A stretch of DNA of 64,000 nucleotides. Origin: Hyphomicrobium methylovorum (GTDB lineage Bacteria; Pseudomonadota; Alphaproteobacteria; Rhizobiales; Hyphomicrobiaceae). Shown here piece by piece: positions 8,423 through 17,038 of this stretch (position 1 is the first letter of the stretch; every line of letters starts with the position of its first letter). The notes under the pieces were generated by a model, which was not told the DNA's origin, did no database searches, and worked only from the letters and a program-made list of their open reading frames with translations. The position numbers and the translations under genes are program-made. The stretch lies in NCBI RefSeq assembly GCF_013626205.1, contig NZ_QHJE01000001.1, positions 930,001-994,000 of the forward strand, written 5' to 3'.

Positions 8423-9880
8423 TCAGGCGATGACGCGTTCCGCATTTGGCGGGATTTCGGATGGCGGCGGGCCGAAAAGGTTTTTAGCGCGCCGCACTTT
8501 GCCAGCATTGTCCGGCAGGATGCGATCTACGATCTCAATTTCAAGATCGATGACACCGCCGAGACCTTCGGCCTGAAGCGAATCCTGCACGAGTGATTTT
8601 ATATGTTCTGCGCTCAGGGTTTTTCCGGGCTGAGGCGCCGCGCAGAGGCGAAACGCGTTGAGGCCCGTTTGTAGAACCTGATGCTCGCCAATGTTCGGAT
8701 CTCCGTCCAGGGCTGCGAGAAAAACGTAGATCGGCAAGTCACGGACCCGACCATCCATTTCTATCCAAAGCTGATCCTTGGCGCGCCCGGCGACAGACGC
8801 AACAAGCGGCAACGCGTTGCCACAGCCGCACGGCTCGGGACTCATCGTGACGATGTCGTCAATCTCGTAACGGATGATGGGCTGCACGAGATTGTAGAGG
8901 TTCGTCACCAGAACTTTGCTGCCCGGCGTGCCGGGTGGCACGGGACGATATTCGGAATCGACGACTTCCAGAATTGCGAGGTCCGTGTTGAGGTGGCTGC
9001 CGCGGCGAACCGGGCAACCGCAACTCAACGCCATGCACTCGGCCATGCTGTAGCTGTTCGTGACATGGACGCCGAACGTCTTCTCTAAGCGCGCGGCCGT
9101 TGCCTCGGGCAAGGGCTCACTCATCGAGTTCATCTGCTCGAGTTTTCCGCCAGCCTTAAGCTGCAGCTTTCCGGTTTCCTCTTCGCGCGCCAGGTATTCC
9201 AGCGAACTGGTGTAGCCGGTGATGAAGGTCGGTTGGAATTCGTTCAGGCGGCGCGCGATTTCATCCGGCGGGTCGAAAACAGAAAGCTGTTGCACCTCGA
9301 TGTACGGGCGCGCGACTCGGGGAAAGTAGTTGAAGAACGTACTGCTTGGATAGAAGCCCGGCCGCTGGGTGATGACGACCATGCGCGCCGGATTAACGAG
9401 CCTGCCGATATGCGGGAGAAAGCGGCGCTTGATCTTGTTGCCGCGTGCGAACTGAGCGGCGAAGCTGGTGAAGATCGCGTGCTTGTCCTGCACGACGATC
9501 GCGGGCTGACCCTGACTTCCAGACGTATGGCACGGCGCGTATTTGCCCTGATAGTACACGCCGATGTTGGCGTGGTCGGCCATGAAATTCTCGAGATCGA
9601 CACGCTTCAGCGCACGGTCCGTAAAAACGTCGTCGAGATTTGCCATCATCTCAGCCTTGGTGAGAACCGGCAAATCGGAGAGCGCGCAAGTCTCGAGATC
9701 GAGGCCCGCAAACCTTCGCTGGTAAAACGGAGACTTGGCGGCAGCGTGCTTAAGGAGTTCGCGAAATCGGCGTTCGCGCAACTGTTCGACTTTTTGGGTT
9801 TCGCCGGGTCGAGGAGGAATAAGCCGATGAAGTTTGGTGGCAAGTTCAAGTAACTCAGATGCCAGCGCGGCAATTCCCAT
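8423..9880 (-). CDS. phenylacetate-CoA ligase-like adenylate-forming enzyme (PaaK/CapK family)
   Basis: The 485-residue protein belongs to the PaaK/CapK branch of acyl-adenylating enzymes. The N-terminal helix FRELLKHAAAKSPFYQRRFA, the phosphate loop CHTSGSQGQPAIV, the motif SYSMAECM followed by CGCP, the pair RYEIDD and a C-terminal lid with AGRAKDQLW support this. Such enzymes activate a carboxylic acid as acyl-AMP and usually form a CoA thioester. The phosphate loop has Gln where TSGSTG is usual. No phenylacetate catabolic gene lies nearby, so the substrate is unknown, and activation of a cell-envelope precursor is equally possible. Start ATG 9880 is preferred over an upstream in-frame start because it matches the family N-terminus and has AAAGG upstream. 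Confidence 0.8.
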   Translation of the reverse strand: MGIAALASELLELATKLHRLIPPRPGETQKVEQLRERRFRELLKHAAAKSPFYQRRFAGLDLETCALSDLPVLTKAEMMANLDDVFTDRALKRVDLENFMADHANIGVYYQGKYAPCHTSGSQGQPAIVVQDKHAIFTSFAAQFARGNKIKRRFLPHIGRLVNPARMVVITQRPGFYPSSTFFNYFPRVARPYIEVQQLSVFDPPDEIARRLNEFQPTFITGYTSSLEYLAREEETGKLQLKAGGKLEQMNSMSEPLPEATAARLEKTFGVHVTNSYSMAECMALSCGCPVRRGSHLNTDLAILEVVDSEYRPVPPGTPGSKVLVTNLYNLVQPIIRYEIDDIVTMSPEPCGCGNALPLVASVAGRAKDQLWIEMDGRVRDLPIYVFLAALDGDPNIGEHQVLQTGLNAFRLCAAPQPGKTLSAEHIKSLVQDSLQAEGLGGVIDLEIEIVDRILPDNAGKVRRAKNLFGPPPSEIPPNAERVIA

Positions 9881-10111
9881 AATAAAAACCTTTAATGCAA
9901 AATCGGTTTGGCAACCCATCGGACCCATGTCTTGGGCCCGGCAGACATCGATTCATAGATCGGGAGGCATGAGCAAAACGCAATCACCTCCGAACGAGTT
10001 TCGGCTATAATTCCACGGGGCGGTACGCGCTGGACGTATGCAATGCCGCTTCTATGGAACGACGCCGAACGAGGGGACATTAGATTATAACAAGCAAATA
10101 TGGAGGCGATC

Positions 10112-10297
10112 ATGGCATATTCTACGACGCCCACCGACCACGGATACGCAATGGCCGATGACCCGGCCGATCATTTGTCTGCCGCTGAGTATCAGAACCA
10201 TCTCGACACTTATCACGGCTTCGTGCGAACAGGATTTATCTTCGCCGCACATATTCTCGCAGTGCTTTTGCTGCTTTATTTTTTCTTCGTAAAATAG
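10112..10297 (+). CDS. aa3-type cytochrome c oxidase subunit IV
   Basis: The 61-residue protein has a hydrophilic N-terminus containing AAEYQNHLDTYHGFVR followed by one membrane helix (about 40-59, ending FFFVK). This is the pattern of the alphaproteobacterial aa3 oxidase subunit IV family, a small structural subunit of the terminal oxidase. GGAGGCG sits 6 bases before the ATG at 10112. The main oxidase genes are not in this window. Confidence 0.85.
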   Translation: MAYSTTPTDHGYAMADDPADHLSAAEYQNHLDTYHGFVRTGFIFAAHILAVLLLLYFFFVK

Positions 10298-10363
10298 CTT
10301 AGGGAACTCCCGGTCGCGTTCCGAGTTTGCAGATGTTCACGCAGACTGGAACGATGATAAACT

Positions 10364-10513
10364 ATGCGTACTCTAAAAGCTTCAAACAGACGCGTCGGCC
10401 CATCAGCGAATGATGGCTCTGACGGATATCATTTTTTTATTGCGCTGATTGCCATTGTCGTCGTCTCGACGATGGCGATTATCCTCGGCATTGGGTTGGC
10501 GATGATCCGATAG
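10364..10513 (+). CDS. possible 49-residue single-pass membrane protein
   Basis: An open frame from ATG 10364 encodes a basic, polar N-terminus (about 22 residues) and one long hydrophobic helix (FFIALIAIVVVSTMAIILGIG). It ends in a TAG at 10511-10513. The helix is unlikely to arise by chance, but only a weak GGAACG element is upstream, so expression is uncertain. It follows the oxidase subunit IV gene on the same strand by 66 bases and is shaped like a small respiratory or stress-membrane protein. No family is recognised. Confidence 0.45.
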   Translation: MRTLKASNRRVGPSANDGSDGYHFFIALIAIVVVSTMAIILGIGLAMIR

Positions 10514-10589
10514 CCTGGATAAGCGAAACGGTTTTGACCGAGCCGTCGCATTACAGCACCATGGCGTTCCGGGAGCGTGCGTTTCTCGC

Positions 10590-11843
10590 TTATTCCGCCG
10601 CCATAGCGCGCGAGACGGAAGCCTGCTCGAACTGACGTAGCCTTTCCTCTTCCCGCGCAATGTACGCGCGGGTGCGCGGCACCGTGGTCAATTCCTTTGC
10701 CAGCTGAATTTGGAACACGACCAATCCGCCGTACCGGAACCCTGCTTCAGCGGCGGCGAGATAGAATTCCCACATGCGGCAGAAGCGTTCTCCTAAAGCT
10801 ACGGCGGCGTCGGCCCGGTGGCTTATGAACTTTTGACGCCAAGCTGCCAGCGTGTCGGCGTAGTGAAGTCGCAAGATCTCGATGTCCGTTACGATCAGTC
10901 CGGACTGCTCGATGGCCGGTAAGATTTCGGCGAGCGACGGCAGGTAGCTGCCGGGAAATATGTATTTTTCGAACCACGGATTGGTGGGGCTTTTGCCGTC
11001 CAGGCGGCCAATTGAATGCAGCAGGGCAATGCCGTCGTCCTTCAGGCTTCGGCGAACGACATTGAAGAACGTCGCGAAGTCCTTCCGGCCGACATGCTCG
11101 AACATTCCAACGGAGACCACTCGGTCGAACGCGCCCTCAAGCGCACGGTAATCCTGCAACCGGAAATGAACGTGACTGTCGAGATGTTTCATTTCCGCTC
11201 GGCCTTTGGCGACTTTCAACTGTTCGCCGGAGAGCGTGAGGCCAGTGACGTCTGCGTTGCACAACTCCGACAGATAGAGCGCCATACCGCCCCACCCGCA
11301 GCCGATGTCCAGGACCGTTGCGTCGGGCGGGACGAGAAGCTTGGCCGCGATATGGCGCTTCTTCGCGAGTTGCGCTTCTTCCAGCGAAGAGCGAGCGGAC
11401 TCGAAGTATCCGCAAGAGTACTGGCGGTCTGAATCGAGAAAGAGCGCATAGATGCGGTCATCTATGTCGTAGTGATGATGGACGTTCTGACGGGAACGAC
11501 GCGCGGAGTTGCGCCACGTCAATCCTTTGAGCGCCGATCTCAACGCGTGCCGGACGCGGCCAACCTGCGGCGGCATCATGTGTGGAAGATTGCGGCCGAG
11601 TAGATCGAGCAGATCATAAATAGTGCCGTTCAGAACCTGCAATCGGCCGTCCATGAACAGTTCGCCAAACGCCAGCTCGGGATTCAAAAGGAGCTGAGCC
11701 GCGGCACGCTTGTCAGCCATCAAGACGCGCAGTTTCGGTTCCGATCCGTCGCCTGCTGAAACCTGCCACCCGCCGGGAAATTCCATAGTCAGCGTGCCAT
11801 GCTTAATGCAGCTATTCAGGAAGGATTGGAGAGCCCTTTGCAT
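10590..11843 (-). CDS. cfa: cyclopropane-fatty-acyl-phospholipid synthase (SAM-dependent)
   Basis: The 417-residue enzyme transfers a methylene group from S-adenosylmethionine to cis double bonds of membrane phospholipid acyl chains. A lipid-binding N-terminal domain (residues 1-115) is followed by the Mycolic acid/CFA synthase fold: NVHHHYDIDDRIYALFLD, YSCGYF (142-147), the SAM-binding motif VLDIGCGWGG (177-186), and GMFEHVGRKDFATFF downstream. The length is close to the usual 380-420. It stands alone and is divergent from the DUF3175 gene. Confidence 0.9.
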   Translation of the reverse strand: MQRALQSFLNSCIKHGTLTMEFPGGWQVSAGDGSEPKLRVLMADKRAAAQLLLNPELAFGELFMDGRLQVLNGTIYDLLDLLGRNLPHMMPPQVGRVRHALRSALKGLTWRNSARRSRQNVHHHYDIDDRIYALFLDSDRQYSCGYFESARSSLEEAQLAKKRHIAAKLLVPPDATVLDIGCGWGGMALYLSELCNADVTGLTLSGEQLKVAKGRAEMKHLDSHVHFRLQDYRALEGAFDRVVSVGMFEHVGRKDFATFFNVVRRSLKDDGIALLHSIGRLDGKSPTNPWFEKYIFPGSYLPSLAEILPAIEQSGLIVTDIEILRLHYADTLAAWRQKFISHRADAAVALGERFCRMWEFYLAAAEAGFRYGGLVVFQIQLAKELTTVPRTRAYIAREEERLRQFEQASVSRAMAAE

Positions 11844-11991
11844 GGCGATTCACCCGGCACTTATTTGCGTCCATTCAGGGAACAAAACTGATGCGGCATG
11901 GTTCCAGGCCGGCTGGACTTCGGAACCGCGTGCGCGGCTGAACCGTTGGCTTCAAATTGAAGCCGTTTCATACGGGTTTCTAAAAACGCTC

Positions 11992-12339
11992 ATGAAACCA
12001 ACACCTAGCAATCGGAAGCGCGCCGGACATGACTCGAGTCATGCATCCAAGTCGCAGCAGCACGCCAAAAAATATTGGTCAGCCGACGTTACCGAAAATA
12101 GCGATGCGATGGATTTGGAAGACGCCGTGTTCAAGAAGCGGAGTGCGGCAGACATCGCCAAGTCGCTCAAAAGGTCTGCCGAGAAGAGTAAACGACGCAA
12201 GGGGACACCATTCCAGTCGGCGATGTCGATGCTGACGTTCTACATCAATCGCGCCGGAAAGAACCTGTCGGAGGCCCGCCTGCGGACTCTGGACAATGCG
12301 AAGCAGGAGCTTCGTAAGGCGTTCGGCAGGAAGCCCTGA
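11992..12339 (+). CDS. DUF3175 family protein
   Basis: The 115-residue basic protein contains the DUF3175 pattern: KKYWSADVTENSDAMDLE, then AADIAKSLKRSAEKSKRRKG, then FQSAMSMLTFYINRAGKNL and a C-terminal helix (AKQELRKAFG). The family is widespread in soil proteobacteria and has no established function. Its strong positive charge would suit nucleic-acid contact, but that is only a guess. The start at 11992 just before the conserved region is chosen, although no good ribosome-binding site is visible. An upstream start in the same frame cannot be excluded. Confidence 0.75.
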   Translation: MKPTPSNRKRAGHDSSHASKSQQHAKKYWSADVTENSDAMDLEDAVFKKRSAADIAKSLKRSAEKSKRRKGTPFQSAMSMLTFYINRAGKNLSEARLRTLDNAKQELRKAFGRKP

Positions 12340-12356
12340 GACGTCGGCGCGGCTCT

Positions 12357-13850
12357 TCAATTGCCCGCGCTCTCACCGTGTTTGGTTTTTTCCCAATAGA
12401 ACGGCCGCCGGATCAAATCGAACACCGCGCGGTAGGCTGCATATGAAATGGCAAGCCAGTAGACCGGCAGCCATAGGACCGACAGCAGCGATCCGGCACG
12501 CTTCTGACGATACGCCGTGACGAGTGTCAGAAGGATTGCGGCACCGTAGCCGACCGTTAAGTTCAAAAGGCAAAGCTGCCGCAACAGGGGTTCGTCGGGA
12601 AGAAGCGACTGCCCTGTCACCGCGCCTACGGTCAGCCAGACATAAACCCACGGGTGAACAAGGATCGACAGGATCATGCCGCCGATCATGATCTGAAATC
12701 CGACGAAGCCCCATGCGCCAAGGTCATACCAGAGCCGAAGCGGATGGCGCATGTGGACGAGATACGTCTGCATCCAGCCTTTGATCCAACGCGTGCGCTG
12801 GCCGGTCCAATCGCGCCAGCGGGCGGGCGCCTCTTCGCGCGTTTCGGATTGGATGGTCGAGACTTCGTAGCCGAGGCGCGCCAGGCGGATGCCGAGATCG
12901 GCATCCTCGGTGACGTTGAAGGGATCCCAGCCGCCGCATTTCAAAAGAAGGTCTCGGCGAAAGTGATTGGATGTGCCTCCGAGCGGAATTGGCAGCCGAA
13001 ATCTGGCGAGTGCGGGGAGGATGCCGCAGAAGAGCGCGGTGTATTCCAAAGCGAACTGCCGGGTGAAGAACGAGCGCTCCGAATTGTAGATCGTGAGACG
13101 CGCCTGCACGCAGGCTAGATGGGGACCACCTTCGACGAAAGCTTCCGCCGCGCGTCGAAGCTGGTTCGAGTCTGGGATATCCTCGGCATCGAAGATCGAC
13201 ACGATGGTTCCGCGCGCATCCTGCAGCGCATAGTTCAGCGCGCGAGGCTTTGTTTTCGGTTGTCCGTGAGGAACCGTAACGATGCGCATGTTGCGGCTGA
13301 GGCCCGCTTGCTTCAGCGCATGCCTGGTTGGGGCGTCTGCGACCTCAGTGATGAACAGGATTTCGAGCCGGTCCGGCGCATAGTCGAGCCGCGCCATCGC
13401 CCGCACCAGATCGGGAATGACCTCATCCTCTTGATAGAGTGGGACGAGGACCGAAAAACTCGGCAGCCTGTCGTCGTAACTTCGATCGATGGCGGGGACG
13501 GACCGTCCCGCCGGGTTCCGCAAAACGTACCACAGCGCGGCGGCGCGGATGGCTGCGACGGCGAAGAAGGGTAGTGTGAGCGTGACGGCCCACGCGAACA
13601 ACCCATACTCCTCGAGCAAAACAATCCCTGCCGTCAGCGCAGCAAGCCAGAAAAGCAACACGATGCGCTGCCAGAAGGGAGGCGGGCTTGCGGCGGAAAA
13701 GTCCGGTGCGCGCCGCCGTAGATCGTTTACAGCGCGATCGAGTTGCCCAATCGACCTTTGGAAGGATGGCTGAGGGTGTCGAGGCGTCGTGTGGTTACGT
13801 GCTTCCGTCGCTCGCCGTTGGTTCGGCGGGTCGAATGGTTTTCCCAGCAT
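12357..13850 (-). CDS. family 2 glycosyltransferase, membrane-bound, processive type
   Basis: The 497-residue protein has two N-terminal membrane helices, a GT2 catalytic domain and three to four C-terminal helices. Motifs run in the processive order: SFSVLVPLYQEDEVIP for nucleotide-sugar binding, FDAEDIPD (DxD), EDADLGIRLARLGY, and QRTRWIKGW (Q-x-x-RW). Such enzymes, related to cellulose, curdlan and poly-GlcNAc synthases, polymerise a sugar while exporting it. The polymer is unknown, and no bcs-type partner gene is adjacent. The first ATG of the conserved frame (13850) is used. A TTG at 14003 would overlap the divergent gene. Confidence 0.82.
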   Translation of the reverse strand: MLGKPFDPPNQRRATEARNHTTPRHPQPSFQRSIGQLDRAVNDLRRRAPDFSAASPPPFWQRIVLLFWLAALTAGIVLLEEYGLFAWAVTLTLPFFAVAAIRAAALWYVLRNPAGRSVPAIDRSYDDRLPSFSVLVPLYQEDEVIPDLVRAMARLDYAPDRLEILFITEVADAPTRHALKQAGLSRNMRIVTVPHGQPKTKPRALNYALQDARGTIVSIFDAEDIPDSNQLRRAAEAFVEGGPHLACVQARLTIYNSERSFFTRQFALEYTALFCGILPALARFRLPIPLGGTSNHFRRDLLLKCGGWDPFNVTEDADLGIRLARLGYEVSTIQSETREEAPARWRDWTGQRTRWIKGWMQTYLVHMRHPLRLWYDLGAWGFVGFQIMIGGMILSILVHPWVYVWLTVGAVTGQSLLPDEPLLRQLCLLNLTVGYGAAILLTLVTAYRQKRAGSLLSVLWLPVYWLAISYAAYRAVFDLIRRPFYWEKTKHGESAGN

Positions 13851-13984
13851 TCTTTTGGCGGCCCCCCGCTTCGGCCACCCCGGTTCGGCCAACAAGGAGT
13901 ATATGCTCTGGATTCCGCCGGGCAACGGAACTAAACACGGTCGCGATAATTTTCCGGCGGCCACTTTCGACTCGAGAGACGCAC

Positions 13985-14836
13985 TTGCATCTGAACCTCG
14001 CAAGATTTCTCATACTGATGATCGCCGGACTTGGCGGGTTCTTCGATGCTCGTCCTGTTCACGCACAGGCGACAGCGCCGTCTGCAGCTTTGCCTGGGCA
14101 GGCCGCAACGCAGCAAACCGATGTTGCTCCGCGGCGCGTGGTCATTCGATTTCTGACCGACAGCGATTTTCCGCCGTTCGACTTTTACGACGAAGACGGT
14201 GTGCTGGTCGGCTTCAACGTCGATCTGGCGCGCGCTATCTGCCTCGAACTCAGCACGTCTTGCGATATCAAAGCGCGGCCGTGGGAAGAGCTATTCACTG
14301 GCCTTAAGAACGGCGAAGCTGATGCTGTGATTGCAGGGCACCGCGTGACGGCGGCAGCGCTTTCGAATGTTGCCTTTACCGACCGCTATTTTCATACGCC
14401 GGGCCGTTTCGCAGGCCGAAAAGAGACCCAGAAAGTCGAAATGACTCCGGGCGGCCTCGACGGTAAACGGATCGCAGTGGCCCGCGGCAGCGCACACGAG
14501 GCCTACCTCAAGACATTCTTTCGCGACAGCCCGTTGGCCATTTATGAGAACGCCGACCTTGCCCGCGAGGCGCTGGCGGCCGGGAAGGTCGATTTCCTAT
14601 TCGACGACGGCATATCCCTCGCTTTCTGGCTTAACGGAACGCTCTCGCGGCAATGCTGCGAAATGCGCGGTGGGCCTTTTCTTGAGCCGAAGTTCTTTGG
14701 CAACGGTATCGCGATCGCCGTCTCAAGGGACGATCCGGGGATGCGGCTGTTGCTCAATAAGGCGCTGGATCGCGTAAGGGCGTCGGGACGTTTCGAAGAG
14801 CTGGTGCAGCGCTATTTTCCCGTCAGGATTTATTAA
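13985..14836 (+). CDS. periplasmic solute-binding protein, family 3
   Basis: The 283-residue protein has a signal peptide if translation begins at the TTG at 13985 (LHLNLARFLILMIAGLGG, cleavage after HAQA). GAGAG lies 9 bases upstream. The alternative ATG at 14018 would truncate the signal peptide. The mature part fits the SBP_bac_3 fold: VIRFLTDSDFPPFDFYDEDGVLVGFNVDLARAI, then WEELFTGLKNGEADAVIAG and GNGIAIAVSRDDPGMRLLLNKAL. It binds an amino acid or a related compound in the periplasm. No ABC permease or ATPase gene lies near, so it is an orphan receptor or serves a transporter encoded elsewhere. Confidence 0.82.
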   Translation: MHLNLARFLILMIAGLGGFFDARPVHAQATAPSAALPGQAATQQTDVAPRRVVIRFLTDSDFPPFDFYDEDGVLVGFNVDLARAICLELSTSCDIKARPWEELFTGLKNGEADAVIAGHRVTAAALSNVAFTDRYFHTPGRFAGRKETQKVEMTPGGLDGKRIAVARGSAHEAYLKTFFRDSPLAIYENADLAREALAAGKVDFLFDDGISLAFWLNGTLSRQCCEMRGGPFLEPKFFGNGIAIAVSRDDPGMRLLLNKALDRVRASGRFEELVQRYFPVRIY

Positions 14837-14929
14837 TTGTAAGACGCCGGTAAGGACGCCGATAAAAAGCGGCGCGTAAACCAGTTCTTCCGCTCGATTA
14901 GGACGCTAGGCAAGCTAATCTCGGAGACC

Positions 14930-16276
14930 ATGATTCGTAGCGTTCTGCCCGTGCTCGCGTTCCTTGGCTTTGCGGCAACTTACATTGCGGTGCCGTCCGA
15001 GTCTGCCGGTGCACGCGCGTATCGCGGTCATGCGGCCAACGCCGGTCATACGCGTCGTGCTCATCGCAAGATCGTACGCAAGAAATCGAAAGCGAAGGCT
15101 CCCGCCGCTGCGAAGGAAACGGCCGCCACGCCTAATATAACGCTTGGCGAGCCGCCGCCCCCCAAGCGTCCTGAGAAACTTTTGACACGCGCGGAAATTC
15201 TGGAAAGCGATCCGGCGCGTCTCGAACGTCTCGGGCGCCGGTTGATGGTCGGCTTTGAAAGCTTCGCGGAAGTTCGCACACTCGTCGAGAAGCGTGCCGT
15301 CGCGGGTATCTTCATCACCGATCATAATGTGCGCGGCCGGAAGGCTGCGGACATCGCGAAGGACATTCGGGATCTTCAAGACATCCGCAAAGCGCAAGGG
15401 CTGCCGCGCTTGCTGGTCGCGGCCGATCAGGAAGGTGGATACGTATCGCGCCTCTCTCCGCCGCTGAAGCTGCAGCCCTCGCTCGGCACGCTCGTTGGAA
15501 AATTGAAGAAGGGCGAAGACCTCGAAACCGCCGTGCGCGACTATGCTGAAACGCAGGGCCAGGAACTCGAACGCCTCGGCGTCACGATGAATTTCGGCCC
15601 CGTCGTCGATCTGCGCCTCGGGCCTGCGAGCCGGAAGGATGGCGAAACGCGGCTCTACTGGCGCGCAATTTCCGCTGATCCTTACGTCGTCGCCGACGTT
15701 GCCGGTTGGTATTGCGATACGCTGACGAAATACAACATCATTTGCACGCTCAAGCACTTTCCGGGACTCGGCCGCGTGCCGCGCGACACGCACGTCGATG
15801 CCGCTGACGTGACCGCGAAAGAAGCGCAACTTGAACTGACTGACTGGGTGCCCTTCCGGCGACTGATGGGCCAGCCCGGCGTTGCGACCATGGTTGGCCA
15901 TGTGCGCGTCAAAGCGATTGACGGCACGACGCCTGCGTCTTTCTCAGATACCGTTATCAATTCAGTGCTGCGTCCGAGCGACAAGAAAGATGCGCTACTC
16001 GTTACCGACGACTTCAGCATGGGCGCCGTTACGAAATCTCCCGAAGGATTGGGCGGTGCGGTTGTCAAAGCAGTCAACGCCGGAATTGACCTCGTGCTGA
16101 TCTCGTACACCCAGCGGCATTACGATGTCGCGATGTCGGCGCTGATCGAAGCGGACACAAAGGGCGAGATCAACGAGGCGCGCCAGATCGAAGCGCGCGA
16201 ACGCATGGCGAAATATGCTTTCGTCGAAAACGAGTTCGAAACGGCAAGTCCGCAGCACGCGCAACAGCAACGCTAG
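14930..16276 (+). CDS. glycoside hydrolase family 3, NagZ-like beta-N-acetylhexosaminidase
   Basis: The 448-residue protein begins with a signal-like helix and a long Lys/Arg/Ala-rich linker (residues 30-85), so it is probably periplasmic or membrane-tethered. The GH3 domain shows LVAADQEGGYVSRL (162-175), KHFPGLG (275-281), the Asp-His dyad of NagZ-type enzymes (DTH, 286-288) and the nucleophile region VTDDFSMGA (358-366). NagZ removes GlcNAc from muropeptides, but classic NagZ is cytoplasmic and lacks this leader, so a different location or substrate is likely. With AmgK and MurU further along, a part in peptidoglycan turnover is inferred. Confidence 0.83.
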   Translation: MIRSVLPVLAFLGFAATYIAVPSESAGARAYRGHAANAGHTRRAHRKIVRKKSKAKAPAAAKETAATPNITLGEPPPPKRPEKLLTRAEILESDPARLERLGRRLMVGFESFAEVRTLVEKRAVAGIFITDHNVRGRKAADIAKDIRDLQDIRKAQGLPRLLVAADQEGGYVSRLSPPLKLQPSLGTLVGKLKKGEDLETAVRDYAETQGQELERLGVTMNFGPVVDLRLGPASRKDGETRLYWRAISADPYVVADVAGWYCDTLTKYNIICTLKHFPGLGRVPRDTHVDAADVTAKEAQLELTDWVPFRRLMGQPGVATMVGHVRVKAIDGTTPASFSDTVINSVLRPSDKKDALLVTDDFSMGAVTKSPEGLGGAVVKAVNAGIDLVLISYTQRHYDVAMSALIEADTKGEINEARQIEARERMAKYAFVENEFETASPQHAQQQR

Positions 16277-16278
16277 CT

Positions 16279-16839
16279 TCAGTTCACGTCAGCGGAGGCG
16301 ATCGGTTCACCGAGTTTGCGCGGGTTAGCCGCGAGCGAGTGATTGACGATCACCCAGATATTATTGCGGAACGCAAACTCGATGTTGTAACGGCCGCCGA
16401 GCAGACTGCGCGTTCCCTTGCGCTCGCCCGTGACGCGATAAAAAACGATGCCGTCGATTTTCGCCGAGTTGCAGCCTGGCGTGACATTGCTAGACACAAA
16501 CTTCACTTGCGGATGGCGCGGCAGAAATCCGTCGTAATACGTCTGGATCGCCTGTTTGCCCTTCAGCGGCGTGCTGTCCTTGCTGGGCACCAGTGTGCCG
16601 TCTTCGGCGTAGAAGGCCGCGACGCGAACAGCGGTCGATGTTGCGACGCCGGTTTTCCAGAGGTTTAAGAGCTGCATGGCTTCGACGCGCGACGGCGTTT
16701 TGCAGTTTGCGTGCGGATCGGATTCGGCGTGGGCGCGGATCGACATCAAAATCGCGGCAGCGACCACGACAGCCGTCATAACGCCGATGACACGAAGCCT
16801 GTGCGAAGCGACGGATTGTTTGGATACAGATGCGGGCAT
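16279..16839 (-). CDS. SnoaL/CaMKII-AD-like (DUF4440-type) exported protein
   Basis: The 186-residue product has one N-terminal hydrophobic helix (VIGVMTAVVVAAAILMSI), acting as signal peptide or anchor. A domain of the NTF2 superfamily follows: LLNLWKTGVATSTAVRVAAFYAEDGTLVP, then GKQAIQTYYDGFL and FVSSNVTPGCNSAKIDG, and the final strand IWVIVNHSLA. This matches the SgcJ/EcaC or CaMKII-association-domain type. Most members have no known reaction. The start at 16839 is favoured by GGAGAG 6 bases upstream. It converges on the GH3 gene with 2 bases between the stops. Confidence 0.75.
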   Translation of the reverse strand: MPASVSKQSVASHRLRVIGVMTAVVVAAAILMSIRAHAESDPHANCKTPSRVEAMQLLNLWKTGVATSTAVRVAAFYAEDGTLVPSKDSTPLKGKQAIQTYYDGFLPRHPQVKFVSSNVTPGCNSAKIDGIVFYRVTGERKGTRSLLGGRYNIEFAFRNNIWVIVNHSLAANPRKLGEPIASADVN

Positions 16840-17038
16840 GGCGCTCTCCTTATCCTCGGCTTCTGCTCGACGGGGTATCAATTCACCGATCGAGCCGGAC
16901 GCGGATGCAGTCGATCCGACGCCCATCGTTCACTGGCGATCCTAATTTAACACAAACGCATATTGGGAATGGAGCGCCGTTCTCGCAAACAATTCCTTTC
17001 AAGGGCCATTCGAATTGAAGTATTTTGAATGAGTTGCA

